DNA of 64,000 nucleotides from Liminaster sp045576355 (GCA_045576355.1 JAZNGG010000015.1:23428-87427); one strand, 5' to 3'. Positions 7,804 through 17,692 are shown, numbered from the stretch's first letter. Notes: a model not told the origin generated them from the letters alone. Made by a program: numbers and translations.

Positions 7804-8859
7804 ATGAAACAGATGCAGATTCATAATAGCACAGATATTATTGCCGATATTAAGCAGATTATCGATCAAGCGAGAAAACAAGCATACACTTCGATTAACA
7901 CATTGATGATACAATCGAATTGGTTGGTGGGTCGTCGTATTGTGGAGGAAGAACAAGGTGGAGCTTCACGAGCTGAATATGGCAAGGCTCTGCTGAAGAA
8001 TCTTGCCACCGAGTTGATGCCGATATACGGCAATTCATATTCAGCCCGTCGCTTGCAGGATTATCGTCAATTCTATCTTTATTGCAAGGATATAGAGAAT
8101 TGGCACACGCGAGTGCCAAATCTTACTTGGACACATTATCGTGAATTGCTTACGGTTAGCGATGAGACTGCTCGTCAATGGTATATGCAGGAGGCAGCCA
8201 AAGAAATGTGGAGCGTCCGCACTCTTCACCGCAATATATCATCGCAATACTATTATCGTTTGTTGCAATCGCAAACAAAGGATGTGGTAATCGATGAGAT
8301 GAAACAGATTACAGCACCTATGCAGGGTGACAAGTTGGAGTTTATCAAGAATCCTGTTGTTGCAGAGTTTTTAGGGCTGGCTCCGAATACAAAATTCTCT
8401 GAAACTGAATTGGAGAGTGCCATAATCACCCATCTTCAGAAATTCATTATGGAATTGGGGAAAGGTTATGCCTTTGTTGCTCGTCAACAACATATCCGAA
8501 CAGATATGGGCGACTTCTATATCGACCTCGTGTTCTACAACTACATTCTCAAATGCTTTATGCTTGTTGATTTGAAAACAGAGCAAATAAGTCATCAAGA
8601 TGTAGGGCAGATGGACATGTATATCAGAATGTACGATGAGTTGAAACGAACGGAGGGCGATAATCCGACAATCGGACTTATCCTTTGCTCTCGTACAAGT
8701 GAGGATATGGCACGATACTCTATGCTTAAAGATAATGATCGATTGTTTCAAGCAAAATATCTCACATTCTTGCCAACAAAAGAGGAATTGACAAATGAGA
8801 TTGAGCGTCAAAAAATGATATTCAGATTGCAGCAAGAAAATGACACTCCCGAAGAATAA
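7804..8859 (+). CDS. PDDEXK nuclease domain protein (YhcG/DUF1016 family)
   Basis: 351 aa. The N-terminal half (about 10-175) is the DUF1016 helical DNA-binding region, including LIQSNWLVGRRI-like and YSARRLQDYRQFY segments. The C-terminal half (about 180-330) is the PD-(D/E)xK nuclease, with DFYIDLVFYN supplying the first acidic residue and FMLVDLK the D-x-K. YhcG-type proteins are found with restriction and other defence genes, but no partner methylase or helicase is adjacent, so the role is open. Base composition is more AT-rich than the CoA-transferase upstream, suggesting acquisition. The first ATG is only four bases after the -7 box. Either the message is leaderless or the start is the in-frame ATG at 7813. 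Confidence 0.85.
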   Translation: MKQMQIHNSTDIIADIKQIIDQARKQAYTSINTLMIQSNWLVGRRIVEEEQGGASRAEYGKALLKNLATELMPIYGNSYSARRLQDYRQFYLYCKDIENWHTRVPNLTWTHYRELLTVSDETARQWYMQEAAKEMWSVRTLHRNISSQYYYRLLQSQTKDVVIDEMKQITAPMQGDKLEFIKNPVVAEFLGLAPNTKFSETELESAIITHLQKFIMELGKGYAFVARQQHIRTDMGDFYIDLVFYNYILKCFMLVDLKTEQISHQDVGQMDMYIRMYDELKRTEGDNPTIGLILCSRTSEDMARYSMLKDNDRLFQAKYLTFLPTKEELTNEIERQKMIFRLQQENDTPEE

Positions 8860-9075
8860 GTAATCGGGAGTGTTTCTGTATATGCGAAATAAATTTTGAG
8901 TGGCTTAGCTTTATTTAGGAAAATTGTTATACCTTTGTCGTACAAGAGTTATTTGAGAGTATTGCTACCGCAAACCGCAGAAATTCGCACGATTCCCAAA
9001 TCGTTACCTCGCTCTTTTCAAAATAATTTCAAGTGTTCATTCTTCAAACGATTATATCAAATCGATGAAATATTT

Positions 9076-9125
9076 AAATAAGAAGAGAGGCTGTGCCCCA
9101 ACCGGCAAAGCCTCTCTTCTTATTT
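9076..9125. terminator. Bidirectional terminator
   Basis: 17-bp perfect inverted repeat 9076-9092 / 9109-9125 flanked by A/T runs. It overlaps the stop codon of the convergent CPBP gene. The 215 bases before it (8860-9075) hold no gene I can support, only an isolated TACCTTTG at 8930-8937. Confidence 0.85.
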
Positions 9126-9955
9126 TAATCATCGGTGTCCGACTGAAACTCCTCTTTATAGGGCGGAGCTTCCGGCAAAGACTCTTTCAAATAAAAGTAC
9201 ATACCGACCATTATGACAAGCACACCGGCAAAGAGCAGGTAAGTCGATGTCACTCCTATATGGTCAATGATCTTAGTGCTATAATCCTCTTTAGACATCG
9301 TCGCTGCCAAAATGGTAGCAATGCCATTATTGATGAAGTGTCCGATGATGCCGGGTACGACACTTCCCGTCCGATAATACAACCATCCGAATATCATACC
9401 GATAGCAAAGGCAAACACGACTTGCGCAGGATTAAAATGAACGATGCCAAACACGGCTGAAGCAATCAAAATAGCATATATCGGCTTCATACCTCTCCTC
9501 AACAAATAACCTTGGATTGCTCCACGAAAAAGAAGTTCTTCGACAATCGGAGCCATAATAGCTATCGAAATGATGCCAAACACATCCCGACTCATCGAAA
9601 ATAAAGTATCCTGCATGTAATCGGGAAGTTCGAGAAACTCGCTACAAAGATTAAAAAATACCATCGAGGCTAATATGAATGGGATACTCAGCCCAATCGT
9701 TTTACCCGAAACTTCTGAAAAACTCTTCAGATTAAATCTGACATATTTGAAATGAATGAGATGCCATACCATCGCGACACCGGACAACAACAAGGAAAGA
9801 GCGGTATAGGTTCCGGTATTAGCCGGATTGGAAAGCACCGCGAGGTCCCCTCCACTATTTACAAACTGAATCAAAAGAGTCGGAACAAGAATGATCGCTG
9901 TAAAGAGAAACTGATAAAGGAAATAGTAAATGACTAATTTAATGGTTCGTAACAT
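9125..9955 (-). CDS. CPBP family intramembrane metalloprotease (CAAX-like)
   Basis: 276 aa with about eight hydrophobic segments. The family motifs are in order: EELLFRG (EExxxR), FGIVHF (FxxxH) and HFINN (HxxxN), which together ligate zinc in Abi/CPBP proteases. The C-terminus is a charged cytoplasmic tail (KEEFQSDTDD). Bacterial members act in the inner membrane, some in bacteriocin self-immunity or membrane protein processing; the substrate here is unknown. It is monocistronic and converges on the PDDEXK gene through the shared terminator. Confidence 0.9.
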   Translation of the reverse strand: MLRTIKLVIYYFLYQFLFTAIILVPTLLIQFVNSGGDLAVLSNPANTGTYTALSLLLSGVAMVWHLIHFKYVRFNLKSFSEVSGKTIGLSIPFILASMVFFNLCSEFLELPDYMQDTLFSMSRDVFGIISIAIMAPIVEELLFRGAIQGYLLRRGMKPIYAILIASAVFGIVHFNPAQVVFAFAIGMIFGWLYYRTGSVVPGIIGHFINNGIATILAATMSKEDYSTKIIDHIGVTSTYLLFAGVLVIMVGMYFYLKESLPEAPPYKEEFQSDTDD

Positions 9956-10076
9956 AACTTATAGATATTGAATAGTTTACCAATGATTATTCTCACAAAA
10001 GAATCTAAGAAATGACTTTGGAAAATCATTATCACCTTTTGTTTCAATTGCAAATATAACTACTTTCTCCTAATTG

Positions 10077-12785
10077 TCAAAAAAATCGCCACCAGTCAAG
10101 GCGGACATCGCCTTCTGCTTGATCGATACAGAGATATAGGTCATGTACCCCTTGAGCACCTTGAATCTTGGTTTTGAATGAGCGATATTTCTCCACACTG
10201 CCGGTAGGCTTGAGCAGAACAGTTCCCACGACCGGACCCTCCGGACTATCGAGCCGCACGGTCAATGTGGCAGAACCTGTACCTGCAGCAGAAAGGGAAA
10301 ATCGCTTGGCTCCCGTTCCGAAATCGACACCGCGCAAACGGATGTATTCGTTCGGGTCAAGATCATAGATATACATATTTTTCTTTCCCTCAGAGAAGGG
10401 CATCTGTTCCACAATGCCCGTATTATCAAATCCGACTTTAGCACTCTTCAAGCCGTATCCCCAGTTCATCGTCTCAGCCTCTACCCGACGGTATGGGTCG
10501 AAGGTGTGGAGCTGTTCGGCCGGCTGCTGATCGAGCCAATAAGGGAGTTCGGCGATGGTGCCATCGGGATTGTACTTCATCTCGGTAAAAGTGACCGAAC
10601 GACGCTCATAATGGCGCAAGATGTCGATATTCTTCAAGTCATAGTTCTGCCCGAAAAGATAAGTACGTCCCTTGAAATCGGCGATACCGGGATGATTGCC
10701 GCGAGTGCGCGGAGTGTGATCCATGATGTGACCTTTATGTTCCCAGGGGCCTGTGGGGCTCTGGCTCATGGCATAACCAATACCCTCCGGACAACAAGTG
10801 GAGGCAAAAGCCATGTAGTAGTAATCACCTCGTTTATAACACCAAGGTCCCTCCTGATAGTCCGGGATGCGAGGCAACTTAACGATGTCGCCCACCGTAG
10901 AGATCATATCCTCCCCGAGTTTGACATAGTAGGTATTAGGATTACCCCAGTACATATAGGCCTGTCCGTCATCGTCGATAAAGACAGTGGGATCGATATC
11001 ATCCCAATGTTCGCGTTGCCAAACGAGCGGTTTGCCGAGCGGATCCTTATAAGGTCCATAGGGAGAGTCTGCAACGAGAACACCGATACCATGCCCATGC
11101 AGAGGAGCATAGAGATAATATTTGCCATTGCGAGAGACGGTTTGGATCGCCCAAGCACCATTGTCCCGACTGCGCCAGGCAAAGTCTTTGAGCGAGGCTA
11201 TCGCACCATGTTCTGTCCAATTGACCATATCGGTAGTGGAATAGAGCAACCAGTCATACATAAAGAAACCCGCCGAACTGCGCTCATTCGGGTCGGCGAT
11301 GTCTTCGGGAGAGGAGTCATGAGAGGTGAAGAGGAAAAGAGTATCCCCCACGACCAACGGAGAAGGATCGGCGGTGAATTTGGTCTGCGTAAACGGCATA
11401 TTGGCTTGCTCCACGCCACGCATCTCCCACCAGTCGAAATTCATCAAGTGGGGTCCCTTACGACCGGTAAAGCAGAGATAGAGGTCATGCACACCTGTAA
11501 CCTTAGTCTTGATGTCTGCCACCAAAGTCTGCCAATTCTCCCATCCTCCTGTACCGGGCACATCAAGACGGGTGAGCAACTCGCCTTTCAGACTGTCCAC
11601 ACGCACCTCGATGGCACCTCCACGCAGACCACTTGCCACACGGGCAGTAAATGTGCGGGGCAACATACGACCGAAATCCACGGCTTGCAACTTGATGTAG
11701 TCCCCATTATGCGCATCGGTGACATAGACTCCGATCTCATCGTTTTGCTCGGTCTTCAATCCTCGAGAGAAAGCCATCGTCTCTGCCTCGACACGGCGAT
11801 AAGGACAGAATGTCCCGACAGGTTTCACTCCGGCATCGGTGGGATGAATCGTGGGGAATGATCCATCAGGGTTATAGGTAAACTCCTCGATGGCTACACT
11901 ACGACCGAAACCGCCTCCTCCGGGCAACTTGCCGGTGTGATAGAAAAAGTAGCTATGCCCTTTATAATCTGCCACTCCGGCATGATTGGTAAACGAACCT
12001 GTATTGCCCAAAGGCATAATCTCTCCGGCGTATTTCCACGGACCGGTCGGGGAGGTCGCTGTGCTGTAAGAGATGTGTTCCGGCACCCCTCCGGCAGCAT
12101 AGATGAGCTGGTAAGTGCCGTTGCGCTTGGTGAGCCAGGGACCTTCGACATAGCAGTCCTTGTACTTCTTGCCCTGCTCGCGGTTCTTCATCAGCGGAGC
12201 ACCAAAAGCCTCCTCGGTCATGTCGGCAACGATGAGGTCTCCCTCATAGGAGATCATATCCTCGTTGAGTTTGAGATAATAGAGCTGCGGATTGCCCCAG
12301 CACACCCATGCCTGTCCATCGTCATCGATAAAGACACTGGGGTCGATGTGGTCCCATGAACCATTTTCATATAGAGGCTTCCCGATGGCATCGCGGAACG
12401 GGCCCGTCGGCGAATCCCCCACTGCCACACCAATCGCCATACCTCCGGAGAGTTTGGAGTGGGCGCAGATGTACCAATAGAACTTGCCGTTGCGCTCGAT
12501 CGCCTGTGCCGCCCAGGCACGATCATCTGCCCATGAGAAAGACTCAAGGGCCAAAGGCGAACCATGGTCGAGCCAATTGACCATATCGTCAGACGAGTAG
12601 ATACGCCACTCCTGCATCCAGAAGAAGTCTGCCCCATCTTCATCATGACCGGTATAGACATACATACGTCCGTCATGCACCAGCGGAGCGGGGTCTGTGG
12701 TGAAACAAGTCTGCACGATTGGATTTTGTGCGAAACCCTGCAGGACAAAAGTCAGAAGCAGGGATAAAAGAGATATCTTTTTCAT
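10077..12785 (-). CDS. Secreted double glycoside hydrolase family 43 enzyme with two CBM6-like domains
   Basis: 902 aa with a signal peptide at 1-20 (ends GFAQ). The protein is an internal duplication. Module 1, about 21-330, carries the GH43 acids in TDPAP, HIDPSVFIDDDGQ and YVEGPW, and is followed by a CBM6-like domain starting YRRVEAETM (about 335-470). Module 2, about 480-765, has ADPSP, DIDPTVFIDDDGQ and YQEGPW, followed by a second CBM6-like domain that again starts YRRVEAETM. Both active sites look intact. GH43 enzymes remove arabinofuranosyl or xylosyl units from xylan and arabinan. It is the last gene of a minus-strand set with the esterase (10-base gap) and GH31, pointing to decorated xylan or xyloglucan. 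Confidence 0.9.
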   Translation of the reverse strand: MKKISLLSLLLTFVLQGFAQNPIVQTCFTTDPAPLVHDGRMYVYTGHDEDGADFFWMQEWRIYSSDDMVNWLDHGSPLALESFSWADDRAWAAQAIERNGKFYWYICAHSKLSGGMAIGVAVGDSPTGPFRDAIGKPLYENGSWDHIDPSVFIDDDGQAWVCWGNPQLYYLKLNEDMISYEGDLIVADMTEEAFGAPLMKNREQGKKYKDCYVEGPWLTKRNGTYQLIYAAGGVPEHISYSTATSPTGPWKYAGEIMPLGNTGSFTNHAGVADYKGHSYFFYHTGKLPGGGGFGRSVAIEEFTYNPDGSFPTIHPTDAGVKPVGTFCPYRRVEAETMAFSRGLKTEQNDEIGVYVTDAHNGDYIKLQAVDFGRMLPRTFTARVASGLRGGAIEVRVDSLKGELLTRLDVPGTGGWENWQTLVADIKTKVTGVHDLYLCFTGRKGPHLMNFDWWEMRGVEQANMPFTQTKFTADPSPLVVGDTLFLFTSHDSSPEDIADPNERSSAGFFMYDWLLYSTTDMVNWTEHGAIASLKDFAWRSRDNGAWAIQTVSRNGKYYLYAPLHGHGIGVLVADSPYGPYKDPLGKPLVWQREHWDDIDPTVFIDDDGQAYMYWGNPNTYYVKLGEDMISTVGDIVKLPRIPDYQEGPWCYKRGDYYYMAFASTCCPEGIGYAMSQSPTGPWEHKGHIMDHTPRTRGNHPGIADFKGRTYLFGQNYDLKNIDILRHYERRSVTFTEMKYNPDGTIAELPYWLDQQPAEQLHTFDPYRRVEAETMNWGYGLKSAKVGFDNTGIVEQMPFSEGKKNMYIYDLDPNEYIRLRGVDFGTGAKRFSLSAAGTGSATLTVRLDSPEGPVVGTVLLKPTGSVEKYRSFKTKIQGAQGVHDLYLCIDQAEGDVRLDWWRFF

Positions 12786-12795
12786 GTGTATTAGG

Positions 12796-14556
12796 TTATT
12801 TTATTACAATCTTATTACTTCTGCACGAGCCATCCTGCAGGGTCTCCCGACAGATATAGATGCCCGGAGACGATGCCTCACGGGTCATCCCTGCCATGTC
12901 GAAATACTCGACGGAGATCACCTTGTCGTCAGAGTCTGAGACTCCTGAGAGGGCTGAGACCGCCCCCTTATGAGTGAGGGAGGCACGACCGATGACCAGA
13001 TCTGCCCACGGCGCATCTGCCGTGTAGAAAGTGACCATATAGTAGCCTTTTTCGTGAATGTCAAAAGAGAAAGTCTTGGCTGTAGTGCCCGAAAAGTTAT
13101 TGGTGGCAGCGTTGCCGACATTGGCTGTCGGGGTAAACGTATTGGCATAGACCGTCTTGCCCTCCAGTGTCTCTATCGCCACCGTAACAGGGGAGAAAGT
13201 CGGGATGTTCCAGTTGCAGACACGGGTGGAAAACTGGTAGTTGCCGGGATGTAACAAGAGCGAGATCGCAGTCTCTTCGGCAGCATAGCGGGCGTAGCCG
13301 GCTTTGACCCCTCCGGTGGCGTTGCGGGTGTAAAGTCCCCACTCAAAGTCCTTCTGCGTGCCGGTGAACTGAAACACACGGCTTCCGGATGAGTAACCGG
13401 ACGAATATCCTACTCGCTTCTCATTGCCGTCATAGGTGGTCCACCCATTAGGGACACTCCCTGCGGTGGCAAAGACACTCGCCATCTGATGCGTGCCGGT
13501 CACCTCCTTCACCGCGATAGAACGCTGAAAACTCCCTGTGCGCCCCTCATCATCGGTGACTACGGCGCGGATGTAGTGCGTCCCTCTGGACAGATTCTCC
13601 AAGACATAAGTATAGGGGGCTTCGGTCATCTCGGCGAGGAGCGATCCGTTGAGAAAAAACTCCACTTTAGCCACCTTGCCATCCGGATCACTGGCTGTGG
13701 CACTGATGGTGATGGGGGGAACATCGACAGCTCCGCCGATGGCTACAAACGTGAGTCCGTCTTCGGGAGAAGTGAGCTTCACCGAAGGCTCTTTGATCTC
13801 CAGGGAGTAACGCTTACAGAAGTTCCAGATCTCTTCGCCCGTAAAGACGACATCATTAGAGATCCAGTGACCCTTGTTGGCAAGCTCCAGCAGCACCACC
13901 TCTACCCCATTCTCTCCGGGGCCCCAGGTGTGTCGGGTGATGTGATTGGCACGATAGGGACTCTTGACCTTGGCTGTGGTGGGGCATCCGTTGCGTTTGA
14001 CCCAGCCGGCAAGGATGTTGGCAACGCCTCCAAAGTTCACCACGTCGTCTGTCGTGCCGTGCGTATGGATGATCGGCACCGGACGGGAACTGGTGTATGT
14101 GCCTCCACCCATCGGGTAACCACTGATGGGGGCAAAAGCGGCAAACTTGTCCGCCATACGGTTCATGGCATGATAGGTAAACATGCCACCCATGGAGAAT
14201 CCGGAAATATAGACCCGATTACGATCGATGTCATACTTGGTAACCATCTCGTCGATCAATGCCTCCATGAACTTAAGGTCACGGTCACCACCGATGTCCC
14301 ATCCGCGGTCGATGCCGTTGGGGAAGACGGTGACAAACTTGGCAGTATCGGCGATGCTCTCAATCTTCAGCATATCTCTCTGATAGGCGGCATCTTGATT
14401 CATGCCGTGGCAAGAGATGAGCAATGGGCGCTGGGGTCCCAGGTTTTCAGGGGCATAGACCAGATAATTACGGCTGGTATTATCGACCGTAATAGTCTCT
14501 GCACTCAGAGGTGCAACAAGCAATAAGGCAAGTAAAAAGCCGAATAGTCTTTTCAT
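12796..14556 (-). CDS. Secreted CE1/PHB-depolymerase-like esterase with Ig-like and C-terminal sorting-like domains
   Basis: 586 aa, signal peptide 1-19. Residues 25-260 are an alpha/beta hydrolase of the feruloyl/acetyl esterase (CE1, LpqC) group. An oxyanion HGMNQD is near 50, the nucleophile is S121 in GFSMGG, the acid is in the TTDDVV segment and the His in NKGHWI. About 268-350 is an Ig-like/cadherin-like domain (ATASDPDGKVAKVEFFLNG). About 360-540 is a beta-sandwich of carbohydrate-binding type. The last ~50 residues (VEYFDMAGM..PGIYI..IVIK) resemble Bacteroidetes C-terminal sorting-like tails. It likely removes ferulate or acetate esters from hemicellulose so that GH43/GH31 can act. 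Confidence 0.85.
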   Translation of the reverse strand: MKRLFGFLLALLLVAPLSAETITVDNTSRNYLVYAPENLGPQRPLLISCHGMNQDAAYQRDMLKIESIADTAKFVTVFPNGIDRGWDIGGDRDLKFMEALIDEMVTKYDIDRNRVYISGFSMGGMFTYHAMNRMADKFAAFAPISGYPMGGGTYTSSRPVPIIHTHGTTDDVVNFGGVANILAGWVKRNGCPTTAKVKSPYRANHITRHTWGPGENGVEVVLLELANKGHWISNDVVFTGEEIWNFCKRYSLEIKEPSVKLTSPEDGLTFVAIGGAVDVPPITISATASDPDGKVAKVEFFLNGSLLAEMTEAPYTYVLENLSRGTHYIRAVVTDDEGRTGSFQRSIAVKEVTGTHQMASVFATAGSVPNGWTTYDGNEKRVGYSSGYSSGSRVFQFTGTQKDFEWGLYTRNATGGVKAGYARYAAEETAISLLLHPGNYQFSTRVCNWNIPTFSPVTVAIETLEGKTVYANTFTPTANVGNAATNNFSGTTAKTFSFDIHEKGYYMVTFYTADAPWADLVIGRASLTHKGAVSALSGVSDSDDKVISVEYFDMAGMTREASSPGIYICRETLQDGSCRSNKIVIK

Positions 14557-14625
14557 GTCGGAGACAATTTAACGTTAATAAAATCTGTTAATGGTATTGA
14601 TTGGGACAAAGATATGTCTCCGACA
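14556..14625. promoter_or_regulatory. Inverted repeat bracketing the -7 box of the esterase gene
   Basis: TGTCGGAGACA at 14556-14566 and its exact complement at 14615-14625 flank a minus-strand TATCTTTG (14614-14607). One arm overlaps the esterase start codon and the other lies just upstream of the -7 box. This arrangement would suit an operator pair; no regulator is identified. Confidence 0.45.
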
Positions 14626-14637
14626 AGAACTTATCTA

Positions 14638-17559
14638 TCAGTTTTGTGACAAAACATGATAGTTTTGTAACGTACCGTCATAATCGATCACTATACCCCC
14701 TGCAGGATCGGCATCCCAGGGGTAAGGATGCTCCGGAGAGATCGGAATCACCCTCAAAGTGATACGTTCCGGCATCGTGGGAAATGAGCCTTGTCGTGCC
14801 CCGATGGTAAGGCTATGATCGGCCTCGTTATATGAGATCGGAATACGGGCATACTCGCCGCGCTCGTAACCATAGTCCGTACCGGCATCATCATAGAGCG
14901 TAAAGTGCGCATCGGCACCGGTGTAGAGCAAAAGGGTGATCTGATCCATCGGCTGCTCGTCGCTCCACTGCAGGTCTTTGCCCAATGGGAGGATCGTTCC
15001 GGCAGGTACATGCAGCGGGATCCGCTCATAAGGGGCTTCCACCTCGCACATCTCTCCGCCAGAAGAGACCCGTTTACCACTATAGAAGTCATACCATCCG
15101 CCGGGTGTCTCGGGGAAGTAAAGGGTGCGTGTCCTGTCGCCATATCGATAAATGGGCGAAACCATCAGCGAGGGTCCCAGCAAGAACTGATCACCGATGT
15201 CGCGGACGCGGAGATCAGCCGTATAATCCATGACCAGAGGACGCATGAGGGTGTAATCCTCAAAGTGTGTCCTGCCGGCCAGCGAGTAGAGATAGGGGAG
15301 CAATCGGTAGCGAAGACGGAGGTAATAGGCGATGGAGCGATAGGCAGGATGCTCCTCCGGTGCGATATTCCACGGTTCACGGGGTGGATATTGTCCATGA
15401 GCACGAAACAGAGGGACAAACGCGCCGAACTGATACCAGCGGGTATTCAACTCGCGCCACTCCTTCAGATCCTCGTTTTCACGTCCGGTCTTCTTATACT
15501 CTTTCCAGGCTTTCTCATACCGTTTTTCGACACAAAAACCACCGATGTCCATCGTCCAATAAGGGATGCCACTGATCGAGAAATTGAGTCCGGCAGAGAT
15601 CTGAGCCTTCATATCCTCCCAGCGTGTGGCGATGTCCCCACTCCATGTGGCAGTGCCGTAACGCTGCAGTCCGGAGAAGCCCGAGCGGGTGAGCAGGAAG
15701 ACGCGGCGGTCGTCTTTACCCTCGTGGGTCGGTGTTGTCTCATCGACACCGCCGGCGGAGCGCTGTCCATCGTAGATGGCTTCGGCATTCATCAGCGCAT
15801 AAGCATTGAAAAACTCGGTCGATGACCCCAATGCCGTAGGTCCACAGAGCGCCTTGCGATAAGGGAGGTCGGTACAGTCACGGATGTTCGGTTCGGAGGC
15901 ATCCATCCACCAGGCATCGATGCCGAGCGGATAGAGTTTCTCTTTCATCTGCTGCCAGAAGAGGCGACGGGCATCGGGGCTATAGGCATCATAAAACGAG
16001 TAATGATAGCCCTGACCGATCCAGTCCTTGAGACTGTCGCGGACCGCCTGCCGATACATCCACCCCCGCTCATCAAACTGACGGAAGTGCTCCGTATCGA
16101 CATAAAACTTGGGCCACACCGAGATCATCAGTCGGGCATGGCGGGCATGGACACTATCGACCATCGCCCGGGGATCGGCAAATCGGGCGACATCAAAATC
16201 ATGACTACCCCATGCCTCCTCCGGCCAGTAGTTCCAGTCGAGGACAATGTTGTCTATCGGCAAACGACGGCGGCGAAACTCTGCCAGATTGGCGAGAAGC
16301 TCATCTGCCGTCTTATATCGTTCGCGGCTCTGCCAGTAACCCATTGCCCAGCGGGGCATGACCTGAGACTTGCCGGTCAGGGTGCGATAGCCCAAGATGA
16401 TCTCATCCATATCTTCACCGGCGATCAGATAGTAATCCAGCTGGCGGGTCATCTCGCTCCACCAGGAGTGTTGTCCTTGCTGCTGAGGATCGACCGGGGC
16501 AAGGGCACGCAGTCCGCAATAAGACTCGCCTCCATCGGGTCGCCACTCCACTCGGATCGGGACACGACGCCCTGCCTCCAGAGTGACGGCAAACTTATAG
16601 GCGTTGGGGTTCCATGCCGTGCGCCAACGTTCTGCCACGACCTCCCGATCGTCGATAAAGACCCGGACATATCCGGCATAGTAAAGGATAAACTTAAACT
16701 CACCGCTCTCGCGAGGTTCGATGGCGCCCTCATAGAGCACTGACGAACCATAAAGGGGGAATTTCTCCGGGAGATTGCGGATCGTCTTGAGGTTCTCAAA
16801 GTAGAGTGAATCCTCGCGGCGCACCACCGTCTCACCCCGCTGCGGAGTGTAGGTGCCGGTCAAGGCGCCCTCTACACCCTCCTTATCATAGAGCCGAAAG
16901 AGGCGATGCAGCTGGTCATAGTCGCGCGGATTGCCGAAGCGACAGAGCGAATAGCTGTCGAGCAGCAGTCCATAGCCTCGGGTGGAGACGACAAAGGGGA
17001 GAGAGACTTTGGTGTTATACTGGAAAAGTTCCTCATTTTTACCTTTATAATTAAACTCATCTGCCTGATGTTGTCCCAGGCCATAAAATGCCTCATCATC
17101 GGGAGAGTCAAAGACTTGTCGGATCGTGTAGCCCTCCGTCTCATCGACACGGATCGGGGTAAACTGCTTGCCTCCACCCTGCGGCTCGGCGAGGATAACC
17201 TTGCCGTCCCGGTCGGTAAACCGGACCTCTCCGGTCGAGGCAATGACCGAGGCGGTCAATGCAGCAGTCTGCAGCGAGATGGTGTCTCCCTGCCGTGCGA
17301 CGGTGTAGGGGGTGACATGCTCACGGGGGACGACCACGAGGGAGGTCGGATCGGCAAAACGCCGTTCGGGGGTGGCTGAAACACGGATGATGCGCTCACC
17401 CATCACCTCAAATCGTACCAATCGGGCATCACCCTCCTCTTGTGCTGCCACATGGACGGTCACAGACTGTCCCTCCTGTTTGTAGTCGCCCACAGAGGTA
17501 CATGCCATCGGCAACCAGGCTGCCAATAATCCCATAGGGATCGCTCTCTTTATCTTCAT
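14638..17559 (-). CDS. GH31 family alpha-glycosidase (alpha-xylosidase-like) with PA14 insert, lipoprotein
   Basis: 973 aa from the ATG at 17559; a TTG at 17577 would add six residues. The N-terminus (GLLAAWLPMAC) is a lipoprotein-type signal. An N-terminal beta-sandwich is interrupted at about 250-370 by a PA14-like domain (YEGAIEPRESGEFKF...VFIDDREV). The catalytic barrel follows (GYWQSRERY, DNIVLDWNYW), with the nucleophile Asp in WWMDASEPN, and then C-terminal beta domains. A PA14 insertion is known in the Bacteroides ovatus xyloglucan alpha-xylosidase, so alpha-xylosidase activity is the best guess, with alpha-glucosidase possible. It is first of the three-gene minus-strand set. Confidence 0.9.
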   Translation of the reverse strand: MKIKRAIPMGLLAAWLPMACTSVGDYKQEGQSVTVHVAAQEEGDARLVRFEVMGERIIRVSATPERRFADPTSLVVVPREHVTPYTVARQGDTISLQTAALTASVIASTGEVRFTDRDGKVILAEPQGGGKQFTPIRVDETEGYTIRQVFDSPDDEAFYGLGQHQADEFNYKGKNEELFQYNTKVSLPFVVSTRGYGLLLDSYSLCRFGNPRDYDQLHRLFRLYDKEGVEGALTGTYTPQRGETVVRREDSLYFENLKTIRNLPEKFPLYGSSVLYEGAIEPRESGEFKFILYYAGYVRVFIDDREVVAERWRTAWNPNAYKFAVTLEAGRRVPIRVEWRPDGGESYCGLRALAPVDPQQQGQHSWWSEMTRQLDYYLIAGEDMDEIILGYRTLTGKSQVMPRWAMGYWQSRERYKTADELLANLAEFRRRRLPIDNIVLDWNYWPEEAWGSHDFDVARFADPRAMVDSVHARHARLMISVWPKFYVDTEHFRQFDERGWMYRQAVRDSLKDWIGQGYHYSFYDAYSPDARRLFWQQMKEKLYPLGIDAWWMDASEPNIRDCTDLPYRKALCGPTALGSSTEFFNAYALMNAEAIYDGQRSAGGVDETTPTHEGKDDRRVFLLTRSGFSGLQRYGTATWSGDIATRWEDMKAQISAGLNFSISGIPYWTMDIGGFCVEKRYEKAWKEYKKTGRENEDLKEWRELNTRWYQFGAFVPLFRAHGQYPPREPWNIAPEEHPAYRSIAYYLRLRYRLLPYLYSLAGRTHFEDYTLMRPLVMDYTADLRVRDIGDQFLLGPSLMVSPIYRYGDRTRTLYFPETPGGWYDFYSGKRVSSGGEMCEVEAPYERIPLHVPAGTILPLGKDLQWSDEQPMDQITLLLYTGADAHFTLYDDAGTDYGYERGEYARIPISYNEADHSLTIGARQGSFPTMPERITLRVIPISPEHPYPWDADPAGGIVIDYDGTLQNYHVLSQN

Positions 17560-17604
17560 AAGTCTTTTATTATTCAATTATTTATATGTATCGCTTTACG
17601 GCTT

Positions 17605-17612
17605 CAAAGATA
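17605..17612 (-). promoter_or_regulatory. -7 box upstream of the GH31 gene
   Basis: Minus-strand TATCTTTG 46 bases upstream of the ATG. I see no good -33 TTTG, which would fit activator-dependent expression. Confidence 0.5.
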
Positions 17613-17692
17613 CGTTTTTATCTTGGAAAAAAGAAGTTTCTCTCTCTCTTTTCTCTCCCATGAGAGCCTTTCTCTCACCGTTCTGTCAGCCT

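Noticed and set aside
8860..9075. Small RNA driven by TACCTTTG at 8930
   Set aside because: No -33 element at the right distance and no clear structure before the shared terminator.
10506..11861. Plus-strand frame of 451 codons opposite the GH43 gene
   Set aside because: Antisense shadow of a well-supported enzyme gene; high GC third positions on the true strand keep the opposite frame open.
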